Assembly: GCF_003385395.1 (NCBI RefSeq)
Contig: NZ_QNUG01000031.1
Coordinates: 1 to 43,801 of the forward strand
Reading direction: 5' to 3'
Origin: Epilithonimonas hispanica
GTDB taxonomy: Bacteria > Bacteroidota > Bacteroidia > Flavobacteriales > Weeksellaceae
Length of the DNA: 43,801 nucleotides
The position numbers were made by a program, and so were the translations under genes. Below the pieces are notes generated by a model, which saw only the letters and a program-made list of their open reading frames with translations, had not been told where the DNA came from and did not search any database. Positions 32,709 through 40,596 of this stretch are shown piece by piece. Position 1 is the stretch's first letter; each line of letters starts with the position of its first letter.

Positions 32709-33328
32709 TTGAATTGAATATAAAACATCAGATTTTCACTTCTTCCGGAAGCAAATTTCTAGAGGTTAGTGAAATGATTGAAAAGGGAAGTTTTATTCAC
32801 ATTTCGGGCGATTCCGGAATTGGAAAAACGACTTTTTTCAAGATTTTAGCAGGAATTATTACCCCAGATTTTGGTTTTATTAAAGTCAATAACTCCATTT
32901 TATTAGATACCGAAAACCGAATTTTTCTGCCAGCTCAAAAAAGAAATATTTCGATAATGTTTCAGAATTACGCTTTGTTTCCAAATATGACTGTAAAGCA
33001 AAATATCGCTTTTGCACAAAAAGACAAGAATCCAGAAATAATCGATTATTATTTAGAAAAATTTAATCTAAAAATTCTGGAAAATGTTTTTCCATCGAAA
33101 CTTTCTGGTGGACAACAGCAAAGAGTTGCTTTAGCCAGAACTTTGGTTCAGAATGCCGAAATTATTTTGCTTGATGAACCACTTTCCGCCGTTGATGCAT
33201 CTTTACGACAATCGATGATGGAAGAAATTTTGAAAATTAATCAAAATCAAGGTTCGACGATTTTTATGATTAGTCATAACGAAAAGGAATTTCAAAATGT
33301 TAGTTTAAATAATTTGATAATCAGCTAA
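32705..33328 (+). CDS. modC: Molybdate ABC transporter ATPase, short form
   Basis: The 207-residue ABC ATPase has Walker A GDSGIGKTT, a Q loop (MFQNYALFPNMTV), signature LSGGQQQRVALARTL, Walker B EIILLDEP and the switch His in MISHNEKE. Typical ModC has about 350 residues with a C-terminal molybdate-binding TOBE domain; that domain is absent here, as in many Bacteroidota. Together with the TOBE-less ModE, this system lacks every familiar intracellular molybdate sensor domain. It overlaps modB by four bases. Confidence 0.93.
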   Translation: MIELNIKHQIFTSSGSKFLEVSEMIEKGSFIHISGDSGIGKTTFFKILAGIITPDFGFIKVNNSILLDTENRIFLPAQKRNISIMFQNYALFPNMTVKQNIAFAQKDKNPEIIDYYLEKFNLKILENVFPSKLSGGQQQRVALARTLVQNAEIILLDEPLSAVDASLRQSMMEEILKINQNQGSTIFMISHNEKEFQNVSLNNLIIS

Positions 33329-33382
33329 TTTTAAGTTTTAGTCTCCCGAATTTATTCATTTATTAGCTTTGAATTATTTCTG

Positions 33383-33547
33383 GTGAAAAATCCGGGTAAA
33401 GATAATATGGAAATTATCACAAAAGAAGGCGGAAAAATTAATAAATATACACCTTCGGAAGACAAAAAATCGTCTGACAAAAAAGGCAAAAAAATCGGAA
33501 TTGCGTATGAACTGGAAAATGGTGAAATTATTTATGTTCCGGAGTAA
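33383..33547 (+). CDS. Small Lys/Glu-rich protein of unknown function
   Basis: A frame of 54 codons from GTG 33383, or 46 from ATG 33407, ends at TAA 33545-33547. The peptide contains MEIITKEGGKINKYTP, a Lys-rich middle and the ending YELENGEIIYVPE. The beta-strand-like ends around a charged loop look like a real small domain. It lies between modC and the 12-TM gene on the same strand, 30 bp before the latter. No family is recognised and the start is uncertain; ATG 33407 seems more natural. Confidence 0.5.
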   Translation: MKNPGKDNMEIITKEGGKINKYTPSEDKKSSDKKGKKIGIAYELENGEIIYVPE

Positions 33548-33577
33548 TTTTTGAGTTTGAGAAATATTGAATAAGAA

Positions 33578-34783
33578 ATGAAAAACTTTAAATTTTGGTT
33601 AAAAATCTGCGTTTTCAATTTCTTCGTTGTATCGGTTGTCGGTGTGGCGATGCGCTACAATATGTCTTTTTCGTTGCCTGGATTTAATCATAAATTTATG
33701 CAGGAATCGCATTCTCATTTTGCATTTTACGGTTGGGTTTCGGCGGGAATTTTTCTATTCGTGACGAAATATTTAAGTGAAAATTACCCAAAAATCAATC
33801 TTAAGAAATATCAATATTTAATGATTTCCAATCAAATTGGTTCCTACGGAATGTTGTTCACATTTCTTTATGGAGGCTATTTTTGGTTGTCGATTGTTTT
33901 GTCGTCGATTGCTTTGTTTACTGGGTTTGCGTATTTTATTTTTTTGTTGATTGATACAAAATCGAATAAAAATCCTGAAATTATGTGGTTAAAATCAGGC
34001 GCTTTTTTTGCCACATTTTCCGCTATCGGGATTTTCGGATTGGCGTATTTTTCCAGCAAGAAAGAAGAGTTTGATGTTCTTTTTAGGGCTTCCACTTATT
34101 TTTATTTGCATTATCAATACAACGGATTTTTCATATTTTCCTGCATTGGGTTATTGTTGATTTCATTAAAAAAATACGGAATCCAAATCTCAGAAAAGTT
34201 GAATAAAACTATATTTTTCCTTTTATTCATCGGATGTTTCTTTGGGTACGGACTTTCAATTTTATGGACAGAAATTCCTGATTTGTTGTATGGATTTTTC
34301 ACAATAATCTCACTCATCCAACTTTTCGGAGCGTGGAAACTTTGGAATTTTGTTTGGGAAAACCGAATGAAATTATCAGGAAATGATTTCATTCAAAAAT
34401 TATTATTGGCAGTTGTCGGATTTTCTTTTTTAATGAAATTTACCCTACAAACTGCTTCTGCAATCCCGTCTTTAGGCGTTTATGCGTTCAACAGCATCAA
34501 TATCGTGATTGCATATTTGCATTTGGTTTTGTTAATGGGAATCAGTCTATTTTTAATTTGGAAAATATTACAACTGGTAGAAATTGAATTTAATAAATTG
34601 TTGAAATTCAGTATTCTATTGCTGGTTTTTGGAATTGTTTGTAATGAAATTGTATTGGCTTTATCAGGAATATTTTCGATATTTTATATTCCGTTTTTAA
34701 GTGCAAAATATTGGTTGCTCTTTGTATCGGTTGTGATTATGATTTCTATTGGAATTTTTATCAAATCTTTGAAATTAAACTGA
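33578..34783 (+). CDS. Polytopic membrane protein with conserved-looking histidines (haem-copper-oxidase-like?)
   Basis: The 401-residue protein has about 12 predicted membrane helices. His residues sit inside or at the edge of helices: FMQESHSHFAFYGWVSAGIF (helix 2), FYLHYQYNGFFIFSC (helix 6) and AYLHLVLLMGISL (helix 10). The first resembles the VHGHAALFGVYG haem ligand of NO reductase. This suggests a distant haem-copper-oxidase or NnrS-like haem protein that may sense, bind or move NO, but the full set of HCO ligands is not evident and no catalytic role can be claimed. It lies within the denitrification locus between modC and an unknown 600-residue protein. Confidence 0.6.
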   Translation: MKNFKFWLKICVFNFFVVSVVGVAMRYNMSFSLPGFNHKFMQESHSHFAFYGWVSAGIFLFVTKYLSENYPKINLKKYQYLMISNQIGSYGMLFTFLYGGYFWLSIVLSSIALFTGFAYFIFLLIDTKSNKNPEIMWLKSGAFFATFSAIGIFGLAYFSSKKEEFDVLFRASTYFYLHYQYNGFFIFSCIGLLLISLKKYGIQISEKLNKTIFFLLFIGCFFGYGLSILWTEIPDLLYGFFTIISLIQLFGAWKLWNFVWENRMKLSGNDFIQKLLLAVVGFSFLMKFTLQTASAIPSLGVYAFNSINIVIAYLHLVLLMGISLFLIWKILQLVEIEFNKLLKFSILLLVFGIVCNEIVLALSGIFSIFYIPFLSAKYWLLFVSVVIMISIGIFIKSLKLN

Positions 34784-35033
34784 TATTTTATATTTGCTTG
34801 GTTTTCATAAGTGTTATCATCAAATTTCTCATATTGTTTTTATCGAATTAACAATGATTTTTGCGATAAAATTATGATGATATAAATCGTTTTTTCTTAG
34901 TATAAAAACAGATCCTATTCTTGACATAATAATGCTGAAATTCTTAAATTTGATAGGACTTTCAAGCGGTTATTTTCTCACATAACAACTGCGAAATCAA
35001 GGAACTGAATCAATTAAATCAATATTATAAATA
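34784..35033. other. Intergenic region upstream of the 600-residue protein gene
   Basis: A TATATTTG at 34789-34796 is a possible -7 box with imperfect -33 spacing. The stronger candidate is at 34921-34952. I see no shared palindrome, repeat or small gene here. Confidence 0.5.
34921..34952 (+). promoter_or_regulatory. Promoter of the 600-residue protein gene
   Basis: TTG at 34921-34923, 21 bp, then TAAATTTG at 34945-34952, about 80 bp before the ATG. The spacing is within the Bacteroidota range. Confidence 0.55.
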
Positions 35034-36836
35034 ATGAACAAAAAACCTGCACACAATTTTCATATTCCTGTAATGGGATTGGCTTACACGATAGACAGTC
35101 CAATCCGCGTTGCCCAATTTGGGATTTCATCGGTAGTTTCAATTATCGATGACGAAATCATAGAAAGAATGCGAGATTTTTACAGCAAAAAATTCAATTT
35201 CGATTACACTGCAATTTCAATAAAATCCGAAGATCACCGAGCGGAGAGAATCACGGCTTATCTGGATATGATGGATGATATTGTAACCAAAAAATTTAAG
35301 AATTTCAAAGAAGAAATTTCCAAAAATACAGAAACTCTCAAACAGTTTATCGGAATGTTGCCAAGCACTTCCGGCTTGAAAGATGGTTTGCAAAATATCC
35401 TCAACAAAAAAGATAATCTGACAGAAAGTATTAGAAATTTCATCGATCATAATTTTAATCCAGGTGAAATAGATGTGAATATTATGACGAAAGTAGACAA
35501 GGATAATTTTGTGAATAATGTTCAGCTTCCAACGATTTATAATGATGCACACGCGTCTTTGAGAGGTTTTGCCAATAGCAAATTATCTTCCTCCGTTATT
35601 TTTTCTGCCGGAATGAACCCGAGACTTTACAGTTATCTGGAAGAGTTTGAAGATTTTTTTCCTAATGAAAATGGTGAATTGAAAAAGAAAATTATTCTAA
35701 AAGTCAGCGATTTTCGCTCTGCGATGATTCAGGGAAATTTTTTGGCTAAAAAAGGACTTTGGGTTTCAGAATACAGAATCGAATCTGGCTTAAATTGCGG
35801 TGGACACGCCTTCGCAACCGACGGACTTTTGATGGGACCAATCATGGAAGAATTCAAACAAAAGAAAAACGAGCTTCAAACTTCGGCTTTTACCCTTTGG
35901 AAATCGGCTTTGGAACTTAAAGGAAAAACTACAACTTCTGAACCGTTGGAAATCAAAATTTCTGTTCAAGGTGGCGTTGGAACTTCCGAAGAACACGATT
36001 TTCTTTTGTCTAATTATAATGCAGACAGCGTGGGTTGGGGTTCGCCATTTTTACTTGTTCCGGAAGCAACTTCTTTAGATCAAGAAACTAGAAACCTCCT
36101 GACAAAGGCAAAAGAGGAAGATTATTATCTGAGCAATATGTCGCCTTTGGGCGTTCCGTTCAACACAATCAGAGGAACGAGCAATGATGAAATCAAGGAT
36201 GTTAATATTTCAAATCAAAAATTTGGAAGTTCTTGTCCAAAGAAATTTTTGGCGCTTAGCAAAGAATTTACACCAAAAGGAACTTGTACGGCTTCCAAAA
36301 AATATCAGGATATTAAACTGAATGAATTGGAAATCAATAAATTAAATTTAACTAACAAACAATACGAGAAAAGTAAGAAAAACATAACTGACAAATCTTG
36401 TCTTTGTGTTGGACTTGCGAATTCTGCATATCTAGAGCAAGGATTGCTGATAAAAGGGGAGAAGCAGGGCGTGGTCGTTTGTCCTGGACCGAATCTTAGT
36501 TTTTTTGATAAAGAAGTTTCGCTTTCGGAGATGGTGCGTCACATTTATGGCTACGACAATGTTTTGCCAGATGATCGTCGTCCGCATTTGTTCATCAATG
36601 AATTGAAATTGTATGTCGATTATTTTAAAAATGAAATAGTGGAATTTTCAGAAGAAATTACCAAATCTCAGGTGAAAAAATGGGAAAGTTTTAAAGGAAA
36701 TTTGCTGAAAGGAATTGCTTATTATGAAGAACTTTTTGCAGAAACTAATCATTTCAAACCGAAATTAGATTCTATTTTTTCTGACTTGAAATCTTTCAAA
36801 TTGAAATTGGAAAAAATCAAAATTCCTCAATTATAA
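35034..36836 (+). CDS. Uncharacterised protein with nitronate-monooxygenase/FMN TIM-barrel-like features and Cys cluster
   Basis: The 600-residue protein shows parts that recall FMN-dependent TIM barrels of the nitronate monooxygenase/IMPDH type. These are an N-terminal IPVMGLAYTIDSPIRVAQFG strand-loop (11-30), CGGHAF (255-260, compare the AGGH motif of nitronate monooxygenases) and VQGGVGTSEE, NADSVGWGSPFLLVPEA (311-345, compare the phosphate-binding GGI.. GAD.V..G segment). A long insertion (about 60-180) separates the first strand from the rest. Cys residues C401, C418, C456, C458 and C483 in the C-terminal third could bind an Fe-S cluster or zinc. No signal sequence or membrane helix is seen. 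A role in handling nitro compounds or N-oxides is only suggested by the neighbours. Likely monocistronic. Confidence 0.55.
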   Translation: MNKKPAHNFHIPVMGLAYTIDSPIRVAQFGISSVVSIIDDEIIERMRDFYSKKFNFDYTAISIKSEDHRAERITAYLDMMDDIVTKKFKNFKEEISKNTETLKQFIGMLPSTSGLKDGLQNILNKKDNLTESIRNFIDHNFNPGEIDVNIMTKVDKDNFVNNVQLPTIYNDAHASLRGFANSKLSSSVIFSAGMNPRLYSYLEEFEDFFPNENGELKKKIILKVSDFRSAMIQGNFLAKKGLWVSEYRIESGLNCGGHAFATDGLLMGPIMEEFKQKKNELQTSAFTLWKSALELKGKTTTSEPLEIKISVQGGVGTSEEHDFLLSNYNADSVGWGSPFLLVPEATSLDQETRNLLTKAKEEDYYLSNMSPLGVPFNTIRGTSNDEIKDVNISNQKFGSSCPKKFLALSKEFTPKGTCTASKKYQDIKLNELEINKLNLTNKQYEKSKKNITDKSCLCVGLANSAYLEQGLLIKGEKQGVVVCPGPNLSFFDKEVSLSEMVRHIYGYDNVLPDDRRPHLFINELKLYVDYFKNEIVEFSEEITKSQVKKWESFKGNLLKGIAYYEELFAETNHFKPKLDSIFSDLKSFKLKLEKIKIPQL

Positions 36837-36845
36837 TTATTGAAT

Positions 36846-37283
36846 TTACAAATCACTTGGCACAGCCATCATCTGCATCACGCTTCCAAGATCTTTCAAA
36901 TCTTTGATTTTATATTGGAACATAATTAGAACATTTTCTCTAACAGCGATCGCCAGATGGTGGATGGGACAAGGATTTTCTCCACTGCACTGTTTCAGTC
37001 CCAAGAGGCAAGACGTTAGAACTTCTTTGCCTTCAAAATTTTCATAAATGCCTTTAATAGTAAGGCTTTCAAACTGTTCATCACTCAAATAAAATCCGCC
37101 GCCTTTTCCTTTTCCGGAAGAGATCAATTGTTTTTTTGTCAATTGTTGAAGGATTTTGGATGTGAAAGCGGTTGGTGTCCCAATGACTTCGGAAATATCA
37201 ATAATTCCAACTTTTCTTTTTTCTGTTGCCAGTACAATGCAGGCTTTGATTGCGTATTGACAAGTATGTGAAAATATAAGCAT
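36846..37283 (-). CDS. Second Rrf2-family regulator (NsrR/IscR-like)
   Basis: The 145-residue paralogue of the protein at 23390 has the same winged-helix layout (SHTCQYAIKACIVLA, VGIIDISEVIGTPTAFTSKI, GKGKGGGFYL) and Cys at exactly the same positions, 92, 99 and 105 (SCLLGLKQCSGENPCPIHH). It probably binds an Fe-S cluster and responds to NO or redox. It is convergent with the 600-residue gene (9 bp between stops) and has its own -7 box at 37303. Two such regulators in one denitrification locus suggest graded or split control. Confidence 0.9.
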   Translation of the reverse strand: MLIFSHTCQYAIKACIVLATEKRKVGIIDISEVIGTPTAFTSKILQQLTKKQLISSGKGKGGGFYLSDEQFESLTIKGIYENFEGKEVLTSCLLGLKQCSGENPCPIHHLAIAVRENVLIMFQYKIKDLKDLGSVMQMMAVPSDL

Positions 37284-37302
37284 TTGTGCAATTTATAGTC
37301 GG

Positions 37303-37310
37303 CAAAGATA
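37303..37310 (-). promoter_or_regulatory. Promoter -7 box of the second rrf2 gene
   Basis: On the minus strand TATCTTTG matches TAnnTTTG, 19 bp before the ATG. The -33 TTG is not at standard spacing, and the shared palindrome is absent here. Confidence 0.5.
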
Positions 37311-37417
37311 GCGACTTTATTAGTTTTTATTAATATTCAATTTTGATACCTAAATTGCTGAAAACGATTATTTATTTTACTATGATAATGATTTATAAAA
37401 ATGATTAATGAAATTAA

Positions 37418-37456
37418 AAATGTCCTTAGTTTCCATTAGAAAAACTAAGGACATTT
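37418..37456 (-). terminator. Rho-independent terminator of the narK operon
   Basis: AAATGTCCTTAGTTT and AAACTAAGGACATTT form a perfect 15-bp stem with a 9-nt loop. T-rich flanks on both strands make it bidirectional. It begins 3 bp beyond the porin stop. Confidence 0.9.
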
Positions 37457-37458
37457 TT

Positions 37459-38745
37459 TTATTTAATTTTAAAATTCGGAGCGATTCTAAAAGCAATCCA
37501 CGACCAAGTTTGCAGGTTTTTTGGTTCAGGAACATTCTTCAGATATTCCATGCTTTTTCCTGAAAACATAAAAGAATGACCAAGATTTGCAGTAATTGAT
37601 TTTCCGATTTTATGAGTGAAAACTAAATCTAATTCTGTTCCCAAATAAGAAGGGATTTTTTCTCCAGAAGTGTCAAATCCCAATTTTCCATTTGAAGTAA
37701 AAGCGTGCAAATTTGCTTGTAGAATAGAGTTGGGGCTGAATTTTAAATTTGATTTTAAATAATAATCATTCAAACCAAAACTGTTGAAATGACTGTTTCC
37801 AAAGTAAAAATAATCCATAAAACCATTGTGCAAATGATTGGTTCCGTACATCGGACTGAACGATTTGTTTTCACCGGAATCTGTGTCAAAATTTCTGCCG
37901 GAAAGCCATTCTGTTCCCAAAATTACATTGAATTTTGAATGAATTAGAAAATCAACGTTTGCAGAAAATTGATAAGCATTTTTACTTTGCGCAAGCGTAT
38001 TTTTCCCGGTTTGGTAATAAGCAGAACCGAAGAATCCAATGTTTTCTAAATATTTTTTTGAGTTAATTCCAACCGTCAAGAGGTCATAATGCGCTCCTGA
38101 TGGATTTTGCAAAACCTGATTCATCGCAATCGCAGAAAACTGAAATTTATTTTTACCCGAATAATCATAATGAATTATTTGTAAAGATTTTGTTATTTCT
38201 CCTGCTTCTGCAATGCTGTAAATTTCTTTTTCGGGCAAATCATTCAAATCATTGTCATCGTTATTATACGTTACAACGGCTTCTAATTTAGAGTTTGGAT
38301 TAAATTTATAAATACCTTTCAAAGCATCAAAACTACGTCCTTGCATCGCCCAGTCAAGTGATCCGACTAATCTTTCGTTATCATAAGAAAGAATTTGCCT
38401 ACCTAATTTTAAACCCAATTTTTCTGAAACTTGATATTTTGCCCAAGCCTCATTGAGTATAAAATTTTGATTTTTATTGGCGGCAGAAGTGGTTTCACCC
38501 CAGGTTCTTGCATCCTGAGCAGAGAAATAAATTTCCAGATTTTTGTAGTAATAATCAACCCCGAATCTTGCTCTGGAAACAACTGTCGTTTCAGCAGATT
38601 TTCCTTTGGAAATCAATGTTCTTGCGCCATTGTCGAGTTCTGCACGTGTTCGTAGATCGAGATTCATTTTCAGGCTGTCGATTTGTGCATTAATGTTTCC
38701 ATAAATAAAAAAAAGAGAAGCTGCGGTTATTAATTTTTTTACCAT
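37459..38745 (-). CDS. Outer-membrane beta-barrel porin, alginate-export-like
   Basis: The 428-residue protein has a signal peptide (FFIYGNINAQ) and alternating hydrophobic and aromatic beta strands throughout (VVSRARFGVDYYYKNLEIYF, LGLKLGRQILSYDNERLVG, AMQGRSFDALKGIYKF), ending in a barrel-type strand (WIAFRIAPNFKIK). The LGRQ..Y..ERLVG pattern is that of the alginate-export/phosphate-porin-like group. It is the last gene of the narK operon, 6 bp after the cytochrome c gene, so it may let nitrate or nitrite cross the outer membrane. The substrate is inference from position. Confidence 0.82.
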   Translation of the reverse strand: MVKKLITAASLFFIYGNINAQIDSLKMNLDLRTRAELDNGARTLISKGKSAETTVVSRARFGVDYYYKNLEIYFSAQDARTWGETTSAANKNQNFILNEAWAKYQVSEKLGLKLGRQILSYDNERLVGSLDWAMQGRSFDALKGIYKFNPNSKLEAVVTYNNDDNDLNDLPEKEIYSIAEAGEITKSLQIIHYDYSGKNKFQFSAIAMNQVLQNPSGAHYDLLTVGINSKKYLENIGFFGSAYYQTGKNTLAQSKNAYQFSANVDFLIHSKFNVILGTEWLSGRNFDTDSGENKSFSPMYGTNHLHNGFMDYFYFGNSHFNSFGLNDYYLKSNLKFSPNSILQANLHAFTSNGKLGFDTSGEKIPSYLGTELDLVFTHKIGKSITANLGHSFMFSGKSMEYLKNVPEPKNLQTWSWIAFRIAPNFKIK

Positions 38746-38751
38746 AACGAG

Positions 38752-39216
38752 TTATTTTTCAACAGAAATTTTATAGGTTTTATGACAGGCAACGCAATTA
38801 TTCAACAGCTGATTGAGTTTTTCCTGAGTTTGTTGTCGATCGTAATTTTCTTTAGCCATTTTTGCCATCACATCAAAAAGTTCGTGGGTTTTGAATCCCA
38901 TTTCTTTAAAGCCAAATGGGAGCGATTTAATCAAACCTTTCGGAACGCCGTCAACTTTGCAAGAGCCCTATTCTTGCCTTACTTTTTCAATTATTTTAGG
39001 ATCATTTTTAGCAATTCCCTCATTTATTTTCTGAACACTTTCAAGAAACCCTCGCATTTCTGCCATCACATATTCTCGGTTTTCTGGAGTCATTTTGATT
39101 TCACTTCTACCGTCTTTAGCCAAACTCACTGTTTCTCCTGCATAGAAAAATTTGTAAATTAATCCAACATTTAGAAAAACGGAAAGGAGTAAAAAGAATG
39201 GAATGATTTTTTTCAT
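38752..39216 (-). pseudogene. Cytochrome c'-like protein gene with in-frame TAG
   Basis: One frame of 154 codons runs from ATG 39216 to TAA 38752. It encodes a membrane anchor or signal (IIPFFLLLSVFLNVGLIYKFF), helical segments (YVMAEMRGFLESVQKINEGI) and a C-terminal haem site NNCVACHKTYK, as in cytochrome c'/c556-type four-helix proteins. It is broken by TAG at 38968-38970 between KVRQE and GSCKVDGVPKGLIKSLPFGF. The frame itself is unshifted, so a single base change explains it. Cytochromes of this type bind NO or shuttle electrons. The truncated product lacks haem. It lies between narK2 and the porin gene in one operon. Confidence 0.8.
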
Positions 39217-39237
39217 TGAGACTTTATTTTTATAAAT

Positions 39238-40569
39238 TTAACAAGGTCTTGCGCAACCTTTTCTTGTGTAGAAATACCAGTTAACCGCAGTTGCCATCAC
39301 ACATCCTACTACCAAAAACCAAAAGAATAATCTTGCGTCTCCGGAAATTGCTCGGGATTGGGTAATCAAAACATTGAAAACGAATGGTCCGAAAGCGGCT
39401 ACTGCAGCCGTCCAACCGATAACTCCGGCTGCTTTTCTTGGAGATTCTGAGAAAATTACTGGGAATTGCTTGAAAGTTGCTGCATTTCCGATTCCTGTAA
39501 AGAAGAAAATGGCTAAGACGATTACTAAAAATCCTTGAAACTGATCGGGTGAAGTTGGTGTCAAATAACCTCCCAAAATCAATCTTGAAATTAAAATAAT
39601 CAACGCTATTCCTGTGATGTGAGTCAAAATTGCGCCTCCAGTTTTATCGGCAATTTTTCCGAAAATAACTCTAGATGCCGAACCGATTAATGGTCCGTAA
39701 AATGCAAATTGCAAAGGATCAATAGTTTTGTCGAGTGGAGCATAAAGATTTTTTATCATTAATGGAAATGCAGCTGAAAATCCTGCGAAAATCCCAAAAG
39801 TCATAATGTATGTCATTGTACAATATAAAGTATGACGGTCTTTGAAAATATCTAACTGTTCTTTGAACGAAGCTTTTACGGGAATACTTTTTAGAGAAAA
39901 CCAAGCCCAAATTCCGACAATAAATAATGGAATAACGTAGATGAATGCGATGTTTTCGAGATAAATGGTTTTTCCGGTTTCAACGATGATTTGTCCCCCT
40001 CCTAAAAATGAAAATAATGTTAGACTCATAATCAAAGGTGAAAGAAGCTGTACTAAACTTACGCCGAAATTTCCAACTCCTGCTTGAATGCCGAGTGCTG
40101 TTCCGGCTGCTTTTTTAGGAAAAAATAATGATGTTGAAGGCATAAATGAAGAAAAATCTCCGCCACCAATTCCTAACAAAAATCCGATAATCATAAAATA
40201 AGTGAATGAAGTTTGAGGATTCATCACCGCAAAACCAAGCATCAGCAGAGGAATGATTTTGATTAAAGTACTGATAGAAATGATTTTTCTAGTTCCGTAA
40301 ATTGGGATTAAAAAAGTGTTTACAATTCTCAAAAGTCCGCCTGCAAGTCCGGGCATTGCTGCCATCCAGAAAAGTTGATCGTCGGTAAATTGAAATCCGA
40401 TCTGGGGAAGTTTGATAACGATAACGCTGTATAGGAACCACGTTGCGAAAGAAAAGGTGAGTGCCGCAGTGGTAATTGTAAGGGTTTTCCAGGCGATTTT
40501 TTTGCCTTTTTTGTTCCAAAATTCTTCGTTGGACGGGTCGTAGTCGGTTAACCAATGTGAGTTGTTCAT
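39238..40569 (-). CDS. narK: Nitrate/nitrite transporter, MFS (NarK-type 2)
   Basis: The 443-residue protein has 12 membrane helices and the nitrate-porter signatures: LLGIGGGDFSSFMPSTSLFFP with AAGTALGIQAGVGNFGVSLVQ (first NS motif and the region holding the substrate Arg pair in NarK), and GIGNAATFKQFPVIF in the second half. The N-terminal 25 residues (YDPSNEEFWNKKGKKIAWKT) are typical of NarK2/NarU-like proteins. It is encoded 27 bp after narK1; the pair may divide nitrate uptake and nitrite export. A cytoplasmic reductase needs exactly such a pair. Confidence 0.92.
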   Translation of the reverse strand: MNNSHWLTDYDPSNEEFWNKKGKKIAWKTLTITTAALTFSFATWFLYSVIVIKLPQIGFQFTDDQLFWMAAMPGLAGGLLRIVNTFLIPIYGTRKIISISTLIKIIPLLMLGFAVMNPQTSFTYFMIIGFLLGIGGGDFSSFMPSTSLFFPKKAAGTALGIQAGVGNFGVSLVQLLSPLIMSLTLFSFLGGGQIIVETGKTIYLENIAFIYVIPLFIVGIWAWFSLKSIPVKASFKEQLDIFKDRHTLYCTMTYIMTFGIFAGFSAAFPLMIKNLYAPLDKTIDPLQFAFYGPLIGSASRVIFGKIADKTGGAILTHITGIALIILISRLILGGYLTPTSPDQFQGFLVIVLAIFFFTGIGNAATFKQFPVIFSESPRKAAGVIGWTAAVAAFGPFVFNVLITQSRAISGDARLFFWFLVVGCVMATAVNWYFYTRKGCARPC

Positions 40570-40596
40570 ATTTTCAGTTGTTTATTCTTTTAAAAT

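Noticed and set aside
2455-38970. Stop-codon reassignment explaining the in-frame stops
   Set aside because: The stops are of all three types (TGA, TAA, TAG) at sites for different amino acids, and many intact genes use each of them as true ends.
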